The position numbers and the translations under genes were made by a program. From NCBI GenBank assembly GCA_030374805.1, contig JARGSG010000218.1, positions 620,001 through 684,000 on the forward strand: a stretch of 64,000 nucleotides of DNA, read 5' to 3'. Positions 11,200 through 22,029 of this stretch are shown one piece after another; position 1 is the stretch's first letter; the number at the start of each line of letters is the position of its first letter. The notes beneath the pieces are model-generated. The model ran no database searches. It had not been told where the DNA came from and saw nothing but the letters and a program-made list of their open reading frames with translations. Origin of the DNA: Gracilaria gracilis. Its lineage: Eukaryota > Rhodophyta > Florideophyceae > Gracilariales > Gracilariaceae.

Positions 11200-12631
11200 A
11201 TTAGGCTTCTGAGGTAGCGTTGGTACACTTTTAGGCATTGCGTGAAAATCAAAGTGCATGCACAATACCATACGTTTTCGGTCTATAACTTCTCCAACGT
11301 TCCCCCTAGTGAAGCAAAGTGTGCAAGCGTAACGTGTGGCTGGACTCTTCTCTCACGAAATTCCTACTCTCCAATTCACACACACACAAGCGCCGTGTTT
11401 GTATCTTTTCTCCATTAAGGTCTACGAAAACAAATCATGTTTGCAATCTCCAGTCGCATCCGTAACTAACACTTGACCGACCCAACTAAAGATGGAATTC
11501 AGAAACTTTCATAGGGCATTACCTAATCGGAAAGCAACCTGAGGTTGTCTCCATACAGGCTCTTGACTCATGCTCTCCTTCTGCACTAGCTGAACGTGGT
11601 ATGCTACCGAGTCCGTGAGGACCAGAAGGCCAGAGGCAGGGGTAGTATGGCTTGCTTACGAAGTTCAGAAGTCGCTCGCCCTTGTTGCTCTTCATACGTA
11701 TCCATGTTTTGCATGATCATCACAGTATTTGACTTATTCTCTTCGTCACCTCGATTCGGATTGAAACCCGGAAGAGCTACAGCGCGTGCAAAAGAAAACG
11801 AGGAGACTGTGGTTGTTATTCTGTCGGGGCGAAGACGGAATTGTAAAACGATCGCCAAATGTGAGAGATCTTTGGCTTCGCAATTGTGAAGTTAAAGAAT
11901 TTATGCTCTCAGAGACGATCCTATTGACGTAAACAAAGGGTACACAATCCACTTCGATGGAAAATGGTGGAATCCTCGGTGCCATCTTCAACAGCAAAAA
12001 GAACACTTTAAGGGAAGACGCCTTAGGGCATTGAGATGCTCACGGAGCACAATGATCTCGAAAGTCATGCCCTAGACGATGTGGCCAATGCTGTACCCTA
12101 ATCTCACGACGGACGGGCCCACTTAGAGCGGGTACCAGAGAGAGGGTGTACGCGCCGACCAGTGTGTAAGGATATTCTGACCATCCCGATTGTGGTACGC
12201 GATACTTGATGGGGAAGGAATTCGGCGGCAAGTTGCGCACATCGCCACATGGCCTCGCATGCGTGACGCTCGCCGTTTACAAGCTGCAGACGCTGTATTA
12301 TACGCTCCACCAGCGAGAGGGGAAGGGCTCAATGAGTCCAAAGCCAAATGTAGCCAAGAAGAATAGAACTTGAAATACAAATTATTCTTTTGGAGATACA
12401 TGGCCGATACCGGTACGTGTTAGACTTTATGGCCACGTTTTGTGTGACTTCAGGACTATCAGATAATGCGGAACATAATTAGCTTATAATTCGCCTATCT
12501 ATAATATTTCAGAGACAATGGTGAAAGCTACATGCCTATCACCCGGACAGGTCTTGTCCACCTATAATTTTTTTGGAAATAATTACGGCCCAGTTTCGTA
12601 CCAAATTTGCCCAAAAGCACTGTTCACTGGG
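11200..12631. other. Intergenic, no supported gene
   Basis: About 1.4 kb with only short opposing frames (for example 11596-11889 on plus and 11604-11858 on minus). A run of C lies near 11168. The stretch ends where similarity to the Gypsy family starts abruptly (about 12632), which marks the 5' truncation point of Gypsy copy 1. Confidence 0.45.
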
Positions 12632-15600
12632 CGCCATACCCTGCACATGCGCCCCCGTTATCGACAAATACCAAAATGGAACAGAAGATCGCCAGTACCT
12701 TTAAGGTTAGGGATCAGGAAAAGACTATGGAACTGGACCCAGTGCGGAATTGGAGAGAGGAAGTCCAGATCGGTGCGGAGAACCAGGCTCTCCGAGACCG
12801 GATCCTCAGTCTCTTAGAAGAATTTGAACCCATGTGGTCGGGCCGGTTGGGCCAAATTGAGGCTACAGAGCACCGTATTGATATGGTGCCTGGCTGGAAA
12901 CCCATTTACCAGCAGCCTTACCGTGCAGGTCCAAAAGCCCGGGAGGTTGAGCTCAATGAGGTCGAGAGAATGCTCCGTGAAGGTGTCATAGAACCAGCAA
13001 ATGCGGACTGGGCCAGCCCTGTGGTTCTCGTCACAAAGAAGAATGATACCCGTATGCGGTTCTGTGTGGACTACAGAAGACTGAATAGTATGACCATTAG
13101 GGATTCGTACCCAATACCTAGAATGGACGAGTGTATAGATTCGTTGGGCAACGCCAAGATCTTTACTACGCTCGATGCCAATTGTGGTTATTGGCAGGTA
13201 CCTATCAGGGAAGAAGACAAGGACAAAACTACGTTTACTTGCCACGCTGGGTTATTCCGTTTTACGCGTATGCCCTTTGGGTTGCGAAATGCCCCGGCTA
13301 CCTTTCAGAGGGCGTTAGATATAATCCTTTCGAAGGTGAAGTGGAGAACCGCTCTGGTATACATCGATGATGTAATCATATATTCCAGAACGGTAGAGGA
13401 ACATTTCCACCATGTTAGGGAGGTTTTGAACCTTTTGAGGGAATCTGGAGTAACGTTGAACCTCCGCAAGTGCGAATTCTTCACCAAAGAGGTAGAATAC
13501 CTTGGTCATATCATCAGCCCTGGGAGGTTGGTTAGAAGTGACGCCGCGGAATATCCGGGCCGTGCAGGAGGCGAAGCCACCCACGTCCCAGACGGAAATC
13601 CGATCCTTTATAGGTTTGTGCAATGTGTACCGCCGGTTTATCAAGGGATTTGCCAAGATAGCGGCTCCCCTCAACAGGAAGCTGCTGAAAGGTCAACCTA
13701 CAAGGTTTGAATGTCTTACCAATGAGGAAATGGATGCGTTCGAGGCGCTGAAACATGCGCTCTTGACACCTCCCATCTTGGCATTACCCAAAGCTGGTTT
13801 ACGATACACGTTGGATACTGACGCTTCGGACGCCCAAATTGGTTGTTGTCTTATGCAGGAGCAAGAAAACGGCGACAAACTACCTATAGGGTACTGGAGC
13901 CGTGCTTTGCACGCTGCAGAAAAGAACTACACAACAACCGAAAAGGAATGTCTGGCAGTAGTCTGGAGCATGTTGATGCTCCGTCCCTACCTATATGGTG
14001 AAAGGTTCACGCTTCGAACCGACCATGATGCCCTACGGTGGATACTGGGTCTGGCCGACGCATCAGGCAGACTTGCCCGATGGCGGTTACGACTTTCAGA
14101 GTTCGAGTATGACGTACAGTACCGTCCAGGTATCAAGCACAATGTCGCAGACGCGATGTCTCGCATTACCACAGATGGTTTGGACACCGAGCCGGCAGAG
14201 GATGATATCCCATGCTTTACCATCTCTACCAACCCTGATGGTGATACCTTAGAAGGTTACTGGACTCTACCCGAAGAGGATACGTGGTTTAGTGATGCCG
14301 TCGCTCGGGAAATACTCGCCCTCGAGGAAACAGACGTCATGCCAATTACCCGCGAGGAATTCCTGAGAGAGCAAGCAAACGATGTTTATTGCCGCTCTCT
14401 CATGGACCAAGTAGGTATGAAAGACTCGAACTTTGACGTCGACCGAAATGGTTTCCTGGTGAGGCGAGCTCCTATTGATGGTTCCCTTCAGAAGGTAGTG
14501 CCCAAGGTGCTGCGCCCTCGGGTGCTGTACCAAGCCCACTACCCAAGGCTATCAGGACACCCTGGAGGTACGAGAATGTACTACACCTTGAGGCAAGGGT
14601 ACTACTGGCCTCATATGGCTAATGATATATATACCTTTGTAGGTCAATGTGAATCTTGCGTACGTACCCGTGGAGGTCTCCGGAAGCACAGGAAATACTT
14701 GAAGTTATTCCCTGCAGCGGGTCCTCTCGAGTTCGTCGCAATAGACCTTCTGGGTCCATTACCAAAAACCACAAGGGGATATCAGTACATCATCGTAATC
14801 ACCGACAGGTTCTCGAAGCTCACGCGAGCGATACCCTTGAAGGACACGAAATCGACGACCCTCGCGGTGGCGTTCTTGAACAATTGGATCTACCCGTATG
14901 GTGCACCGCTTTATCTACTTACCGACAATGGTTCGAACTTAGCTTCGAAGTTCTTTGAAGCTGTTTGTAACCTTTTGGGTATTAAGCACTACTTCACTAC
15001 TGCCTACCATCCGCAAACGAATGGGCAAGTGGAGCGCTTTAACCGAACACTGGTATCTAGGCTGCGACAGTATACGGAAGAACACCAAACTGGTTGGGAC
15101 GAGCTCGTGCAGCCCTTGACATATGCATATAACCTTCAGGTTCATCGAGCGACGCAAACTACGCCGTTCGATCTAATACTGTCAAGACACCCACCAGGTA
15201 TTGTTGTTGAAGGGGACCCATTAGGACAAGAAGCCGCCGGAGCGCTCACACCGTCACAGGTCAAACGGAATACCCTTTTGAGGTTGAGACGTGCTCTCAA
15301 GTATGCTGAGAGCAAGCTCACAGCATCCCAGAAGAGGTACAAGGAGGACTACGACCGTAAGGTAACCCAAGTGGTAACGGCTACGCCGGGTCAATATGTC
15401 TTTATTGACCACCCTCCGAAAGGAGCTAAACCACGACCGGGTGATGAAGCTGATGATGAAGCTATTGATAGAGATATCAATTCTAAGCTTCTTCCGAAAT
15501 CATCGGGACCTTTCAAGGTAGTTCGGTCGACCGACCACACGGTAACGGTGAACCAAGATGGTGTAGAGAATACAATCTCTATTGACCGAATCACGGTTGC

Positions 15601-16030
15601 ACCTCAGACGGTTCAGTCCAGGAAGGAACGCGGAGAATCCGCGCGTGACCCACAAGCGGTTGCCCTGAGGACTCAGCCCCGGGAAGACGGGACACCCATC
15701 GAGGTTAATGATGACGCACAGGGTGACGACCCAGACTACGTACCACCTGCGGGAATTACGGTTGCTCCTTCAGAGGAAACACCTACCCCTAGTGGTACCG
15801 ATGCTCATCTAAACCAAAGTGGTGAAACGATACCAGCCCAGGTCTCTAATGAGTTCCCAGTGGAACGCCTTGTAGGTCACCGTCGTACCCAAGAAGGCCT
15901 GAAGTACACAGTACGCTGGTATGACTGGGGGGCTGACGGTGATACCGCCGAGCCGCCCTCAGCCATACCACACCATTTCAGGGTAAGCTACTGGAACCGC
16001 AAGGGAGAGGACATGCCGAATGATGGGTAA
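12632..16030 (+). pseudogene. pol: Gypsy copy 1 pol: RT, RNase H, integrase, chromodomain
   Basis: The RT has FCVDYRRLN, TTLDANCGYWQVP and YIDD (13360-13371). RNase H (TDASDAQIG, TTEKECLAVVW), an HHCC integrase zinc site and the catalytic core (AIDLLGPLP, LLTDNGSN, GQVERFNRT, Glu codon 15032-15034) follow. The C-terminus (VERLVGHRR...LKYTVRWYDWG) is chromodomain-like. Compared with copy 2, the tetranucleotide GGTT is duplicated at 13526-13533, which shifts the frame between RT and the connection domain. A 51-bp in-frame segment between two ATGGAA copies (12676-12732) is absent from copy 2. Catalytic residues look intact, so the GGTT duplication and the 5' truncation are the main lesions. Confidence 0.9.
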
Positions 16031-16944
16031 ACCTTAGAGGCAATGCAGTCCCCCAAGGAAGGGGGAAAAGCACATTGTAATGAGGAGTACCAAAGTCGGT
16101 TCGGACACTCACCGGGAAGGTACAACCAGAAGGAAGCATTCCATGAGGGTACGTCCAAGGAGCGGTAGCGCTAAAGACGGACGCACCGTTGTACGCGCGC
16201 CGTTGCACACGCGCCATGCACGTGCGCGGCACGCGCGCGAACCCGCACGGTGGAAACATTCAAAAAATTGTATCTTTTTATTTGACGAGGCATACGCGCG
16301 CTTCTCGTGGCGCGCCGTGCGGAGTAACCGATTCGGTTTACACTATTGTGTGTAGGGAGCGAGCAACGGCATGGTCAAAAAATCTAAGTATTTTGACCGT
16401 GCCGCGCTCCCGAATCGGCCATTCCCAGCCTCTGAAACCCCTTGGTTCTCGAGATACAGACCAAAAGGGTTTTCTGCGTTTTCACTACCATATGGAGGGG
16501 TAATTTTCCGGTCAAATATTTTGATTCGCCTTGCAAGTAACCTCCAGGGTGAAACACCGCACGTGCGCCCATGCATGGTGAGAGGCCATGCAGACCAATC
16601 CAGGTACATTGCTGGCCACCGCGCGCAAACGCGTGGCACGTCACCTCACCTCACGGGGAGGCCAAACCGCTCGCTGCCCCGCGCGGAGGCGAAGCGTCGT
16701 ATCATCATGGTGAATCCATACTACGAGCACGCAAATGTGGCTCCAGATGGAACCAATTTACCTACAAGGAACTACGCTTCACCCACCGTGGTACGCTGGT
16801 CTAAGGAAGGGGGAGGGGAGTTATTTTCGCGTCTCCGCCTCGCAATGCCCCTCGATGGAAAATTGGAACCTAACATGGAAACACATAACTTTTAACTTTA
16901 CTGAAAGAGCAATACCAACAGGGATGCAGAAGTGGTTACGACAA
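16031..16944. other. Spacer between pol and antisense ORF (copy 1)
   Basis: CG-rich sequence with repeated CGCGCG motifs around 16190-16245. An ATG-started plus-strand frame begins at 16371 (MVKKSKYFDRAALPNRPF) and has an equivalent in copy 2 at 37651. The two agree for more than 100 codons and then diverge in frame. Coding status is uncertain. Confidence 0.4.
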
Positions 16945-19361
16945 TCAACCTGATGGGTGAGTGGCAAAGTGAGGCCCCGAGGAGCCTCCAGCTGAGTATC
17001 CCCGACCCGGAGTGGTGTTCTGATGGGCTCCCGGCCAAGGCTGGAAGAGGTGAGCCTGGCCTGGAGCCTGGCTAGGCGCGCTACCATGACCCACGGGGGT
17101 ACTAGTAGGCACGCTGACGCCTGGCATCACGTCGGCACCCATCGGAGGTGGCGCGCTCGCCTGCGCAACCGACGGAGGTGCCGACGACCCGATGTGGAGA
17201 GGAGCCTGCGTAGCGGCTAGAAGGCCGGGGTTCAGGCTAGCACCAAATAGGGGATCCTCCAAAGGGTTTGTAGGCGTCGGGCCCATGGCCGTCGCTAGGC
17301 CTGCCACCTGGTTGGTAGCCATCTGGTAGAGCTCGACCTGGAACCGGTTCCGGAACTCACCAATTTGGGAAAAGGATCGCATGTACTGTGCATGACGAGG
17401 CAGGATGCTTTCCAGAAGGGTAAGAGCTTCGACCACAGAGGTAGGACCCGCCCGCTGGAAGTTCACCACACAGGCTTGGCGGACCCGAGCCATTAAACCT
17501 GAAATGGCCTGGGAGTCCACCTGAGAGGGGACAGGCGCCGCAGCCGCAGCCATGACACCCCCGAGGATAGCCCGCGGAGGCCCATCAACCCGTGTAGTAC
17601 TAGGGAGAAGAGGAGTGGCACCAGTATGGGCAGGCGTATTGCGTCCCTCTGGAGCGGGAGTAGGCGCTGAAGTGACCACAGGGGTAGCTGCTGGCGATTC
17701 CACCACGGTTAGGAATGGCTCGGGACTCCCTGGAGGTCCCTGATCGGTCGGAGCCCCGGGATAGCGCTGCTCCGCGCGGGATACAACCTTCCAGGACACC
17801 GGATCGAAAACCTCCCACCCCTGCTTGGCTCCCCACGGGAAACTCTCCACTTGGGTAAGCAACGATTCCAGCTGCTCAATAGAGTAGTCCGTACCTGCCA
17901 CAATGGTTCCGATTCCAAATAGGCGAATGTCGCGAATGACCCTCGGGGGAATGAAGAACATACGACCAGGAGGTTGCACACCGTCACGGTAAATCTCGGC
18001 TTCTCGAGAACGACAATCCCAGTCAATACCGTCACGGGCAGCCTGCAGAGCTAAGATGGCCACCAATACGGCCCATTCCGCGAGGGCAATCGACCAAATG
18101 AGGTAATACCGATCGTGGTTACGGGTGATGTAGCTCCCGAAGTAAGCCAATACCGGTGGGGTTGGGACGCTAAGCGACATCGGTACCTCATAGGCATTCC
18201 ACCATTCAGGTCGGGCCACATACCAAGAGGTTCTTCCCTTATTAGGTTTGTGAGAAGAACTCCACATTATGGAACCCATGCATGACGCGGTTGAAGCTGG
18301 ACCGGGTACGAATGCGAGCCTCAGTGGCAGCATCCACCCCCCACCTACGACGGTTAGCCCAATGGATGGTATTGTAAGGCCTATCGAAGCAAACCAAATG
18401 TGGTGAAGCCGGAAGGTACTGCTGCGGAAGGGAGTCGTACTGACAGATCTTCACAACCAGACGTCGGTAATAATGGAGCTCCGGTTCAATACGAACATAC
18501 GGCAGATCGCTGGGATAAAGCGGGGGGATGAAATTACCTCATTGGTGTGTGTCGCTGGCGGCTGTCATAGCACTCCACCCGACCCTGACGAGGTTGAGAT
18601 TCCTTATCCCGACGGTGGAGCGTTTGGGGGACGGAGCGGAGACGCTCGCAATCCCAACGAAACAAACCCAAGTAGGTATCCAAAGTCGGACGGCGCAAGA
18701 CGCCGGGAAGCGATGTGTTCCCCGGCGCCACTGGCCAGTTCCGACGGTACAGCGTCGCTTGCGACACCATTCTTGGATCGACCCCGAAGGTACCATGTGG
18801 GGAAACGTTCCAGTCGGCCGTGGTGAACGGCTCCAAACCATAATAGGAAATACCACGAGGAATCTCGGGCTCCGGATCATACGGGTCCCGGATCCCTTCG
18901 TGAATCCCTTGAGGTTGATTTGAGGAAGACGGAACCGGCTGGCTCCGAAAACCAGTTTGGATGCGGGAATGGTACAAAGCAGCACCCCGAGAACCAGACT
19001 TGGCAATGCCGCTTCCGCGGCCGCGCGAGGGACCGGCACCCGACATGGTGTGATGAGTACCGCGAGGGAGTGGTTGAGACGGCGAGCATTCAACCGCAGG
19101 GGTGAAGCGAATCGGCTTTTTATCCACAATGGGTGAGTCACTAGAGCTGATGCTCAAAACCTCCACCCGTTCGGGGCCCCATGCTGGTTCAACCATTAAG
19201 GCATCGGCATTGGTCGCCGATGGCGCGCCGTCCCTTGAGGTTACCGCGTCCGATTGACCAACATGGGGAACCGACAATCGCCGTGTACCGCTACGGGTGC
19301 GAGCCCGCACGCTGGTACCAGGGCTACCCATGTGGTTCAAATAAGGATCGGGGGTCACCAT
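16945..19361 (-). pseudogene. Antisense ORF of the Gypsy family, copy 1 (unknown protein)
   Basis: A long frame opposite to pol and downstream of it. The likely start is the ATG at 19361 (MVTPDPYLNHMGSP), conserved in copy 2. The frame runs to 18534, where a 1-bp insertion creates TAA. It continues in another frame (to 18242), then a second 1-bp insertion (GGTTTG against GGTTG in copy 2, near 18246) shifts it again before it reads to the stop at 16945. Removing two bases leaves 2415 nt, 805 codons, the same as the repaired length of copy 2. The N-terminal third is Ser/Pro/Arg rich. The middle is aromatic rich (GRTSWYVAR, YFGSYITRNHDRYYLIW, MFFIPPRVIRDI) and looks folded. The C-terminal third is a Pro/Ala/Thr-rich linker around a helical segment. 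No RT, protease, env or chromodomain features. Function unknown. Confidence 0.7.
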
Positions 19362-19941
19362 AAACGGATTCAACCTTGTCGGTCGGACGAAAAGCCACGG
19401 TGGCGCGAGCCCGCGTAGACAAACCGCAAGGGGGTGCGAAGGTAACCAGAAGGGATAACGGTGGAACAACCTCGATGGAGTCAGCGGCAATGCCTCGAAG
19501 GGTGGGTACTCGAACCTCGAAGGGACAGAGAAACACGCCGCAACCAAGTGGGCGCCAAAATCCTTCACGGTACAGTGCCCACACGAGCTCGAAGGCGCAA
19601 CCCGCCACCCCCACTGGGGTATACCGGACACGGTAAAAGGGTCCAAGCCGGGCAGACAAAAAGGCAGAACCTTGGAGGTATGCAATGGGCGCGCGTCGCG
19701 CCTAAACCACAAATGGGGATGAATAGGCCGCTGTCGGTGATAACCAAAGAGGTGGATAGAGCCGCAATCGGTGATGACCAAGGTGGTGAACAGAGTGCGT
19801 TCGGTGATGCCGAACCGACGCGACGCACGGCGTGAGATGGCACGAAGGCTGCGACAGGGACCAAATTGGTACGACGATGCAACCGACTTGGTGAAAGGAT
19901 CTAGGAGCCACGAGGGCGTGGCTCAGGGTAGGAAGGGGATC

Positions 19942-20450
19942 TGTAGTACAATGAGACCTCAATGAGTTGGTGCCACGTGGGCCTACTGGTGCGCCTTGCT
20001 GGCTGCACTGTACCCAATTGGTATTCTGTATTTTTATAATTTCTAATTTCTAATTTATAGTCTAGGATAGTTTAGCATTGCTGGCCCATGACAGTAGGTC
20101 ATGGGCACAGCCGATGACGTCATGCCCGCAGGGGAGATTGGCGTCGGTGCACCTTGTATATATTGTGGTGCACCTCGCCTTCCCCCTCGGGTATTGTAAA
20201 GTCAGGCACCATTAGGGCAGTAACTATACCATCTTGGTCACTTACTACTCTATTACTATCCAGGTTTTACCGCGCGTCGACGTCTACTACCGTACACCTA
20301 CACGGTCTAGACTAGTTGCCCCGCCGTTTGCCCCTGCGGGTTTCAGGTGCCCTACTACCATATTGGTTGTGTGTTTTTCCCCTTTAGGTTGAGCCCTCGC
20401 GCGCTCCCTCTACCAGGCGGACCCCACACCTTATCGGTATTTGTACGACA
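19942..20450 (+). repeat. Gypsy LTR (copy 1, 3' LTR), 509 bp
   Basis: Starts TGTAGTAC and ends GTACGACA (imperfect terminal inverted repeat, TG...CA). Two further copies are at 30265-30773 and 41291-41798. It is preceded by the purine-rich AGGGTAGGAAGGGG. It contains a hairpin with 9-bp arms GCCCATGAC (20084-20092) and GTCATGGGC (20098-20106), then a TGACGTCA site, then a TATATA box. Confidence 0.9.
20115..20163 (+). promoter_or_regulatory. LTR promoter: CRE-type site plus TATA
   Basis: The perfect palindrome TGACGTCA (20115-20122) lies about 35 bp upstream of TTGTATATATTG. The same site occurs at 30438-30445 and 41463-41470 in the other two LTRs. TGACGTCA is the classical ATF/CREB bZIP target; binding here is inferred. 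Confidence 0.5.
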
Positions 20451-21115
20451 CGAGCCACACCGCCGAAGGTGTTATCGTGATCCTTCGTTACCGCCAGCTG
20501 CAGCTGACAGCAGGCACATATGGGCAGGTGCCCGCTCTGTGTCTCTCGCTTTACCAAAACGACCGGATTTGTCGAGAGCGTTGCGATAGTGATGAATAAA
20601 TTATTTTAATTCGAATATCTCTATGGTAGAGAAATTTTCTTTCGCAATGGGGATGGCAGGCATGAGGTGCGTCCTTTGTAGAGGTTCAAAACGACTTTCT
20701 CTCGTCGTCTGTTCCAACTGCGCAATAGAACAAAACTAAATGTAGTCTTAATCGGTACGGGTGGGAGGAAAATTGATTATGAGTGTTCGGCTTGCAGGAT
20801 TCGTCCTGGAGCCTGAGTGGTTCTGTTGCGCTGGGTTCGGGCTTGGCGGGCACAAGAGACCGGGCACACCCACTGGTAGTCGCTTGTCCGACGTGGGTTG
20901 CCTCCACTGTATGCGAGGCTTTTAGGGTGCCCATCTGCCGAGCCAGTTTCTTGCTGACTCAGCAGAAAATGTAGACATCAGTCATCTACCTGCCTACACT
21001 AACGATAGAACTAAACTTAGTTTAGCTAGAACCACCATCGATATATCAGTCTGATGCTCGATAAGTATGAAAGCATATGTGGCTCGCGCTGTAGCGCGCA
21101 TTTGCGTGACATACG
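20451..21115. other. Intergenic with possible fragment of another LTR
   Basis: 20470-20610 shows patchy similarity to 53540-53720 (GCTCTGTGTCTC followed by CCAAAA and GTGATGAA). Both may be remnants of a related LTR family. Nothing else recognised. Confidence 0.35.
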
Positions 21116-21182
21116 CACCAGCAAGGCTGTAGTACCTATATGCGCAAAATCAACGCGATAGTAAGGCTGGAATACACATCAG
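21116..21182 (+). repeat. Dispersed repeat R1, copy 1 (about 67 bp)
   Basis: Matches 29535-29603 with a handful of differences. Both start with CACCAGCAAGGCTGTAGTAC and end with ATACACATCAG. Confidence 0.75.
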
Positions 21183-21195
21183 CGCCCCGTCACTG

Positions 21196-21266
21196 TTTAA
21201 CCCTTGTCGAATACCCGGAAGTATTCTCTTTCGGGTATGATTTTCCGTGGAATAGGGACACGGAAT
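21196..21266 (+). repeat. Dispersed repeat R2, copy 1 (about 70 bp, starts at TTAACCC)
   Basis: Matches 29115-29183. It begins TTTAACCC and contains a hairpin ACCCGGAA...TTTCGGGT. TTAA followed by CCC resembles a piggyBac terminus, but no partner end was found. Confidence 0.6.
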
Positions 21267-21484
21267 CTTGATTACGGGAGGAGGGGGTGAGCGGAAGTTT
21301 GTGATAAAGTGCGCTCCCCCCGATCGCCGGCGGCGAGTTGCACACTCGCCGGAACGGTCGGGTATTTTATTTGGTGCAAGCCAAGGAATCGGGCGGCGCC
21401 GCTGTGCGCCGCTGTGAACGCCCACCGTAAACGTGTCGTGCGTTCACTGCGCTCGCCTCGCAAGAGGTCGACGAGCTCTAACAC
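21265..21484 (+). repeat. Dispersed repeat R3, copy 1 (about 220 bp)
   Basis: Nearly identical to 27744-27963, with differences only in the first 40 bp. It contains the stem GGCGAGTTGCACACTCGCC and a second GC-rich fold (GGGCGGCGCC...GGCGCC-like). No coding feature. The length and uniform copies suggest a small non-autonomous mobile repeat or SINE-like unit; no A/B box or target duplication was recognised. Confidence 0.8.
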
Positions 21485-22029
21485 CGTCCCTCGAGGCGAA
21501 GCGCTACTCTTCCTACACCACTTTGAACTCTCATGCAGAGTTACCTTAATAAAACCACAGCAACAGGCCCAAGAGCAAGGCCCGCAGACATGCCTACAAT
21601 TAAGCCTATCTCTTCCACAAGAACGTCTTTCAGAGCTTCCAGGCGTGGTGCACCAATTAACATGTAATACCGATAACCAACTATAGCTTGCCACCAAATA
21701 TCTCACACCAGTAAACTCCCAAAAGCTAAGCAAAATTCAAAAACCCAGTAGGAAAAAATGAATAATGCCTCTGTAGAAAAATGGAGAAGGCTTGTGAGAA
21801 TCAAAAAAAACATGACAACAGCCCAAACTAAGGAAAGTATCCACATCAAGAACATAACAAATGAATGCAACGAAGGCAAAACAGAAAGAAAACAAAACAA
21901 ATGCAAACAAGTAAGAGTTAGTGTAGTTAGTGATCCCAACAATTCTTTTCAGAACGAGTCAAGATGCATCAAGCTAACCATTCTCTTTACATCAGAAAGA
22001 GAGGCACACTTCGTCAATATGTCAGCGAT
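21485..22029. other. A-rich intergenic, possible Copia 3' LTR
   Basis: On the minus strand a purine tract (GAAAAGAAT) is followed at 21941 by TGTTGGGATCAC, a typical Copia LTR start. No matching 5' copy was found near 26-27 kb, so the LTR is unproven. Confidence 0.3.

Larger units (their letters stand above)
12632..20450 (+). mobile_element. Gypsy (Ty3-like chromodomain) retrotransposon copy 1, 5' truncated
   Basis: Same family as the complete element at 30265-41798, roughly 95% identical by eye. It lacks the 5' LTR, gag and protease. Similarity begins just before the RT region, at the sequence matching copy 2 near 33962. Order: RT, RNase H, integrase and chromodomain on plus; a non-coding spacer; a long antisense ORF on minus; a purine-rich tract; and a 509-bp LTR. 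Without a 5' LTR no target duplication can be assigned. Confidence 0.9.
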
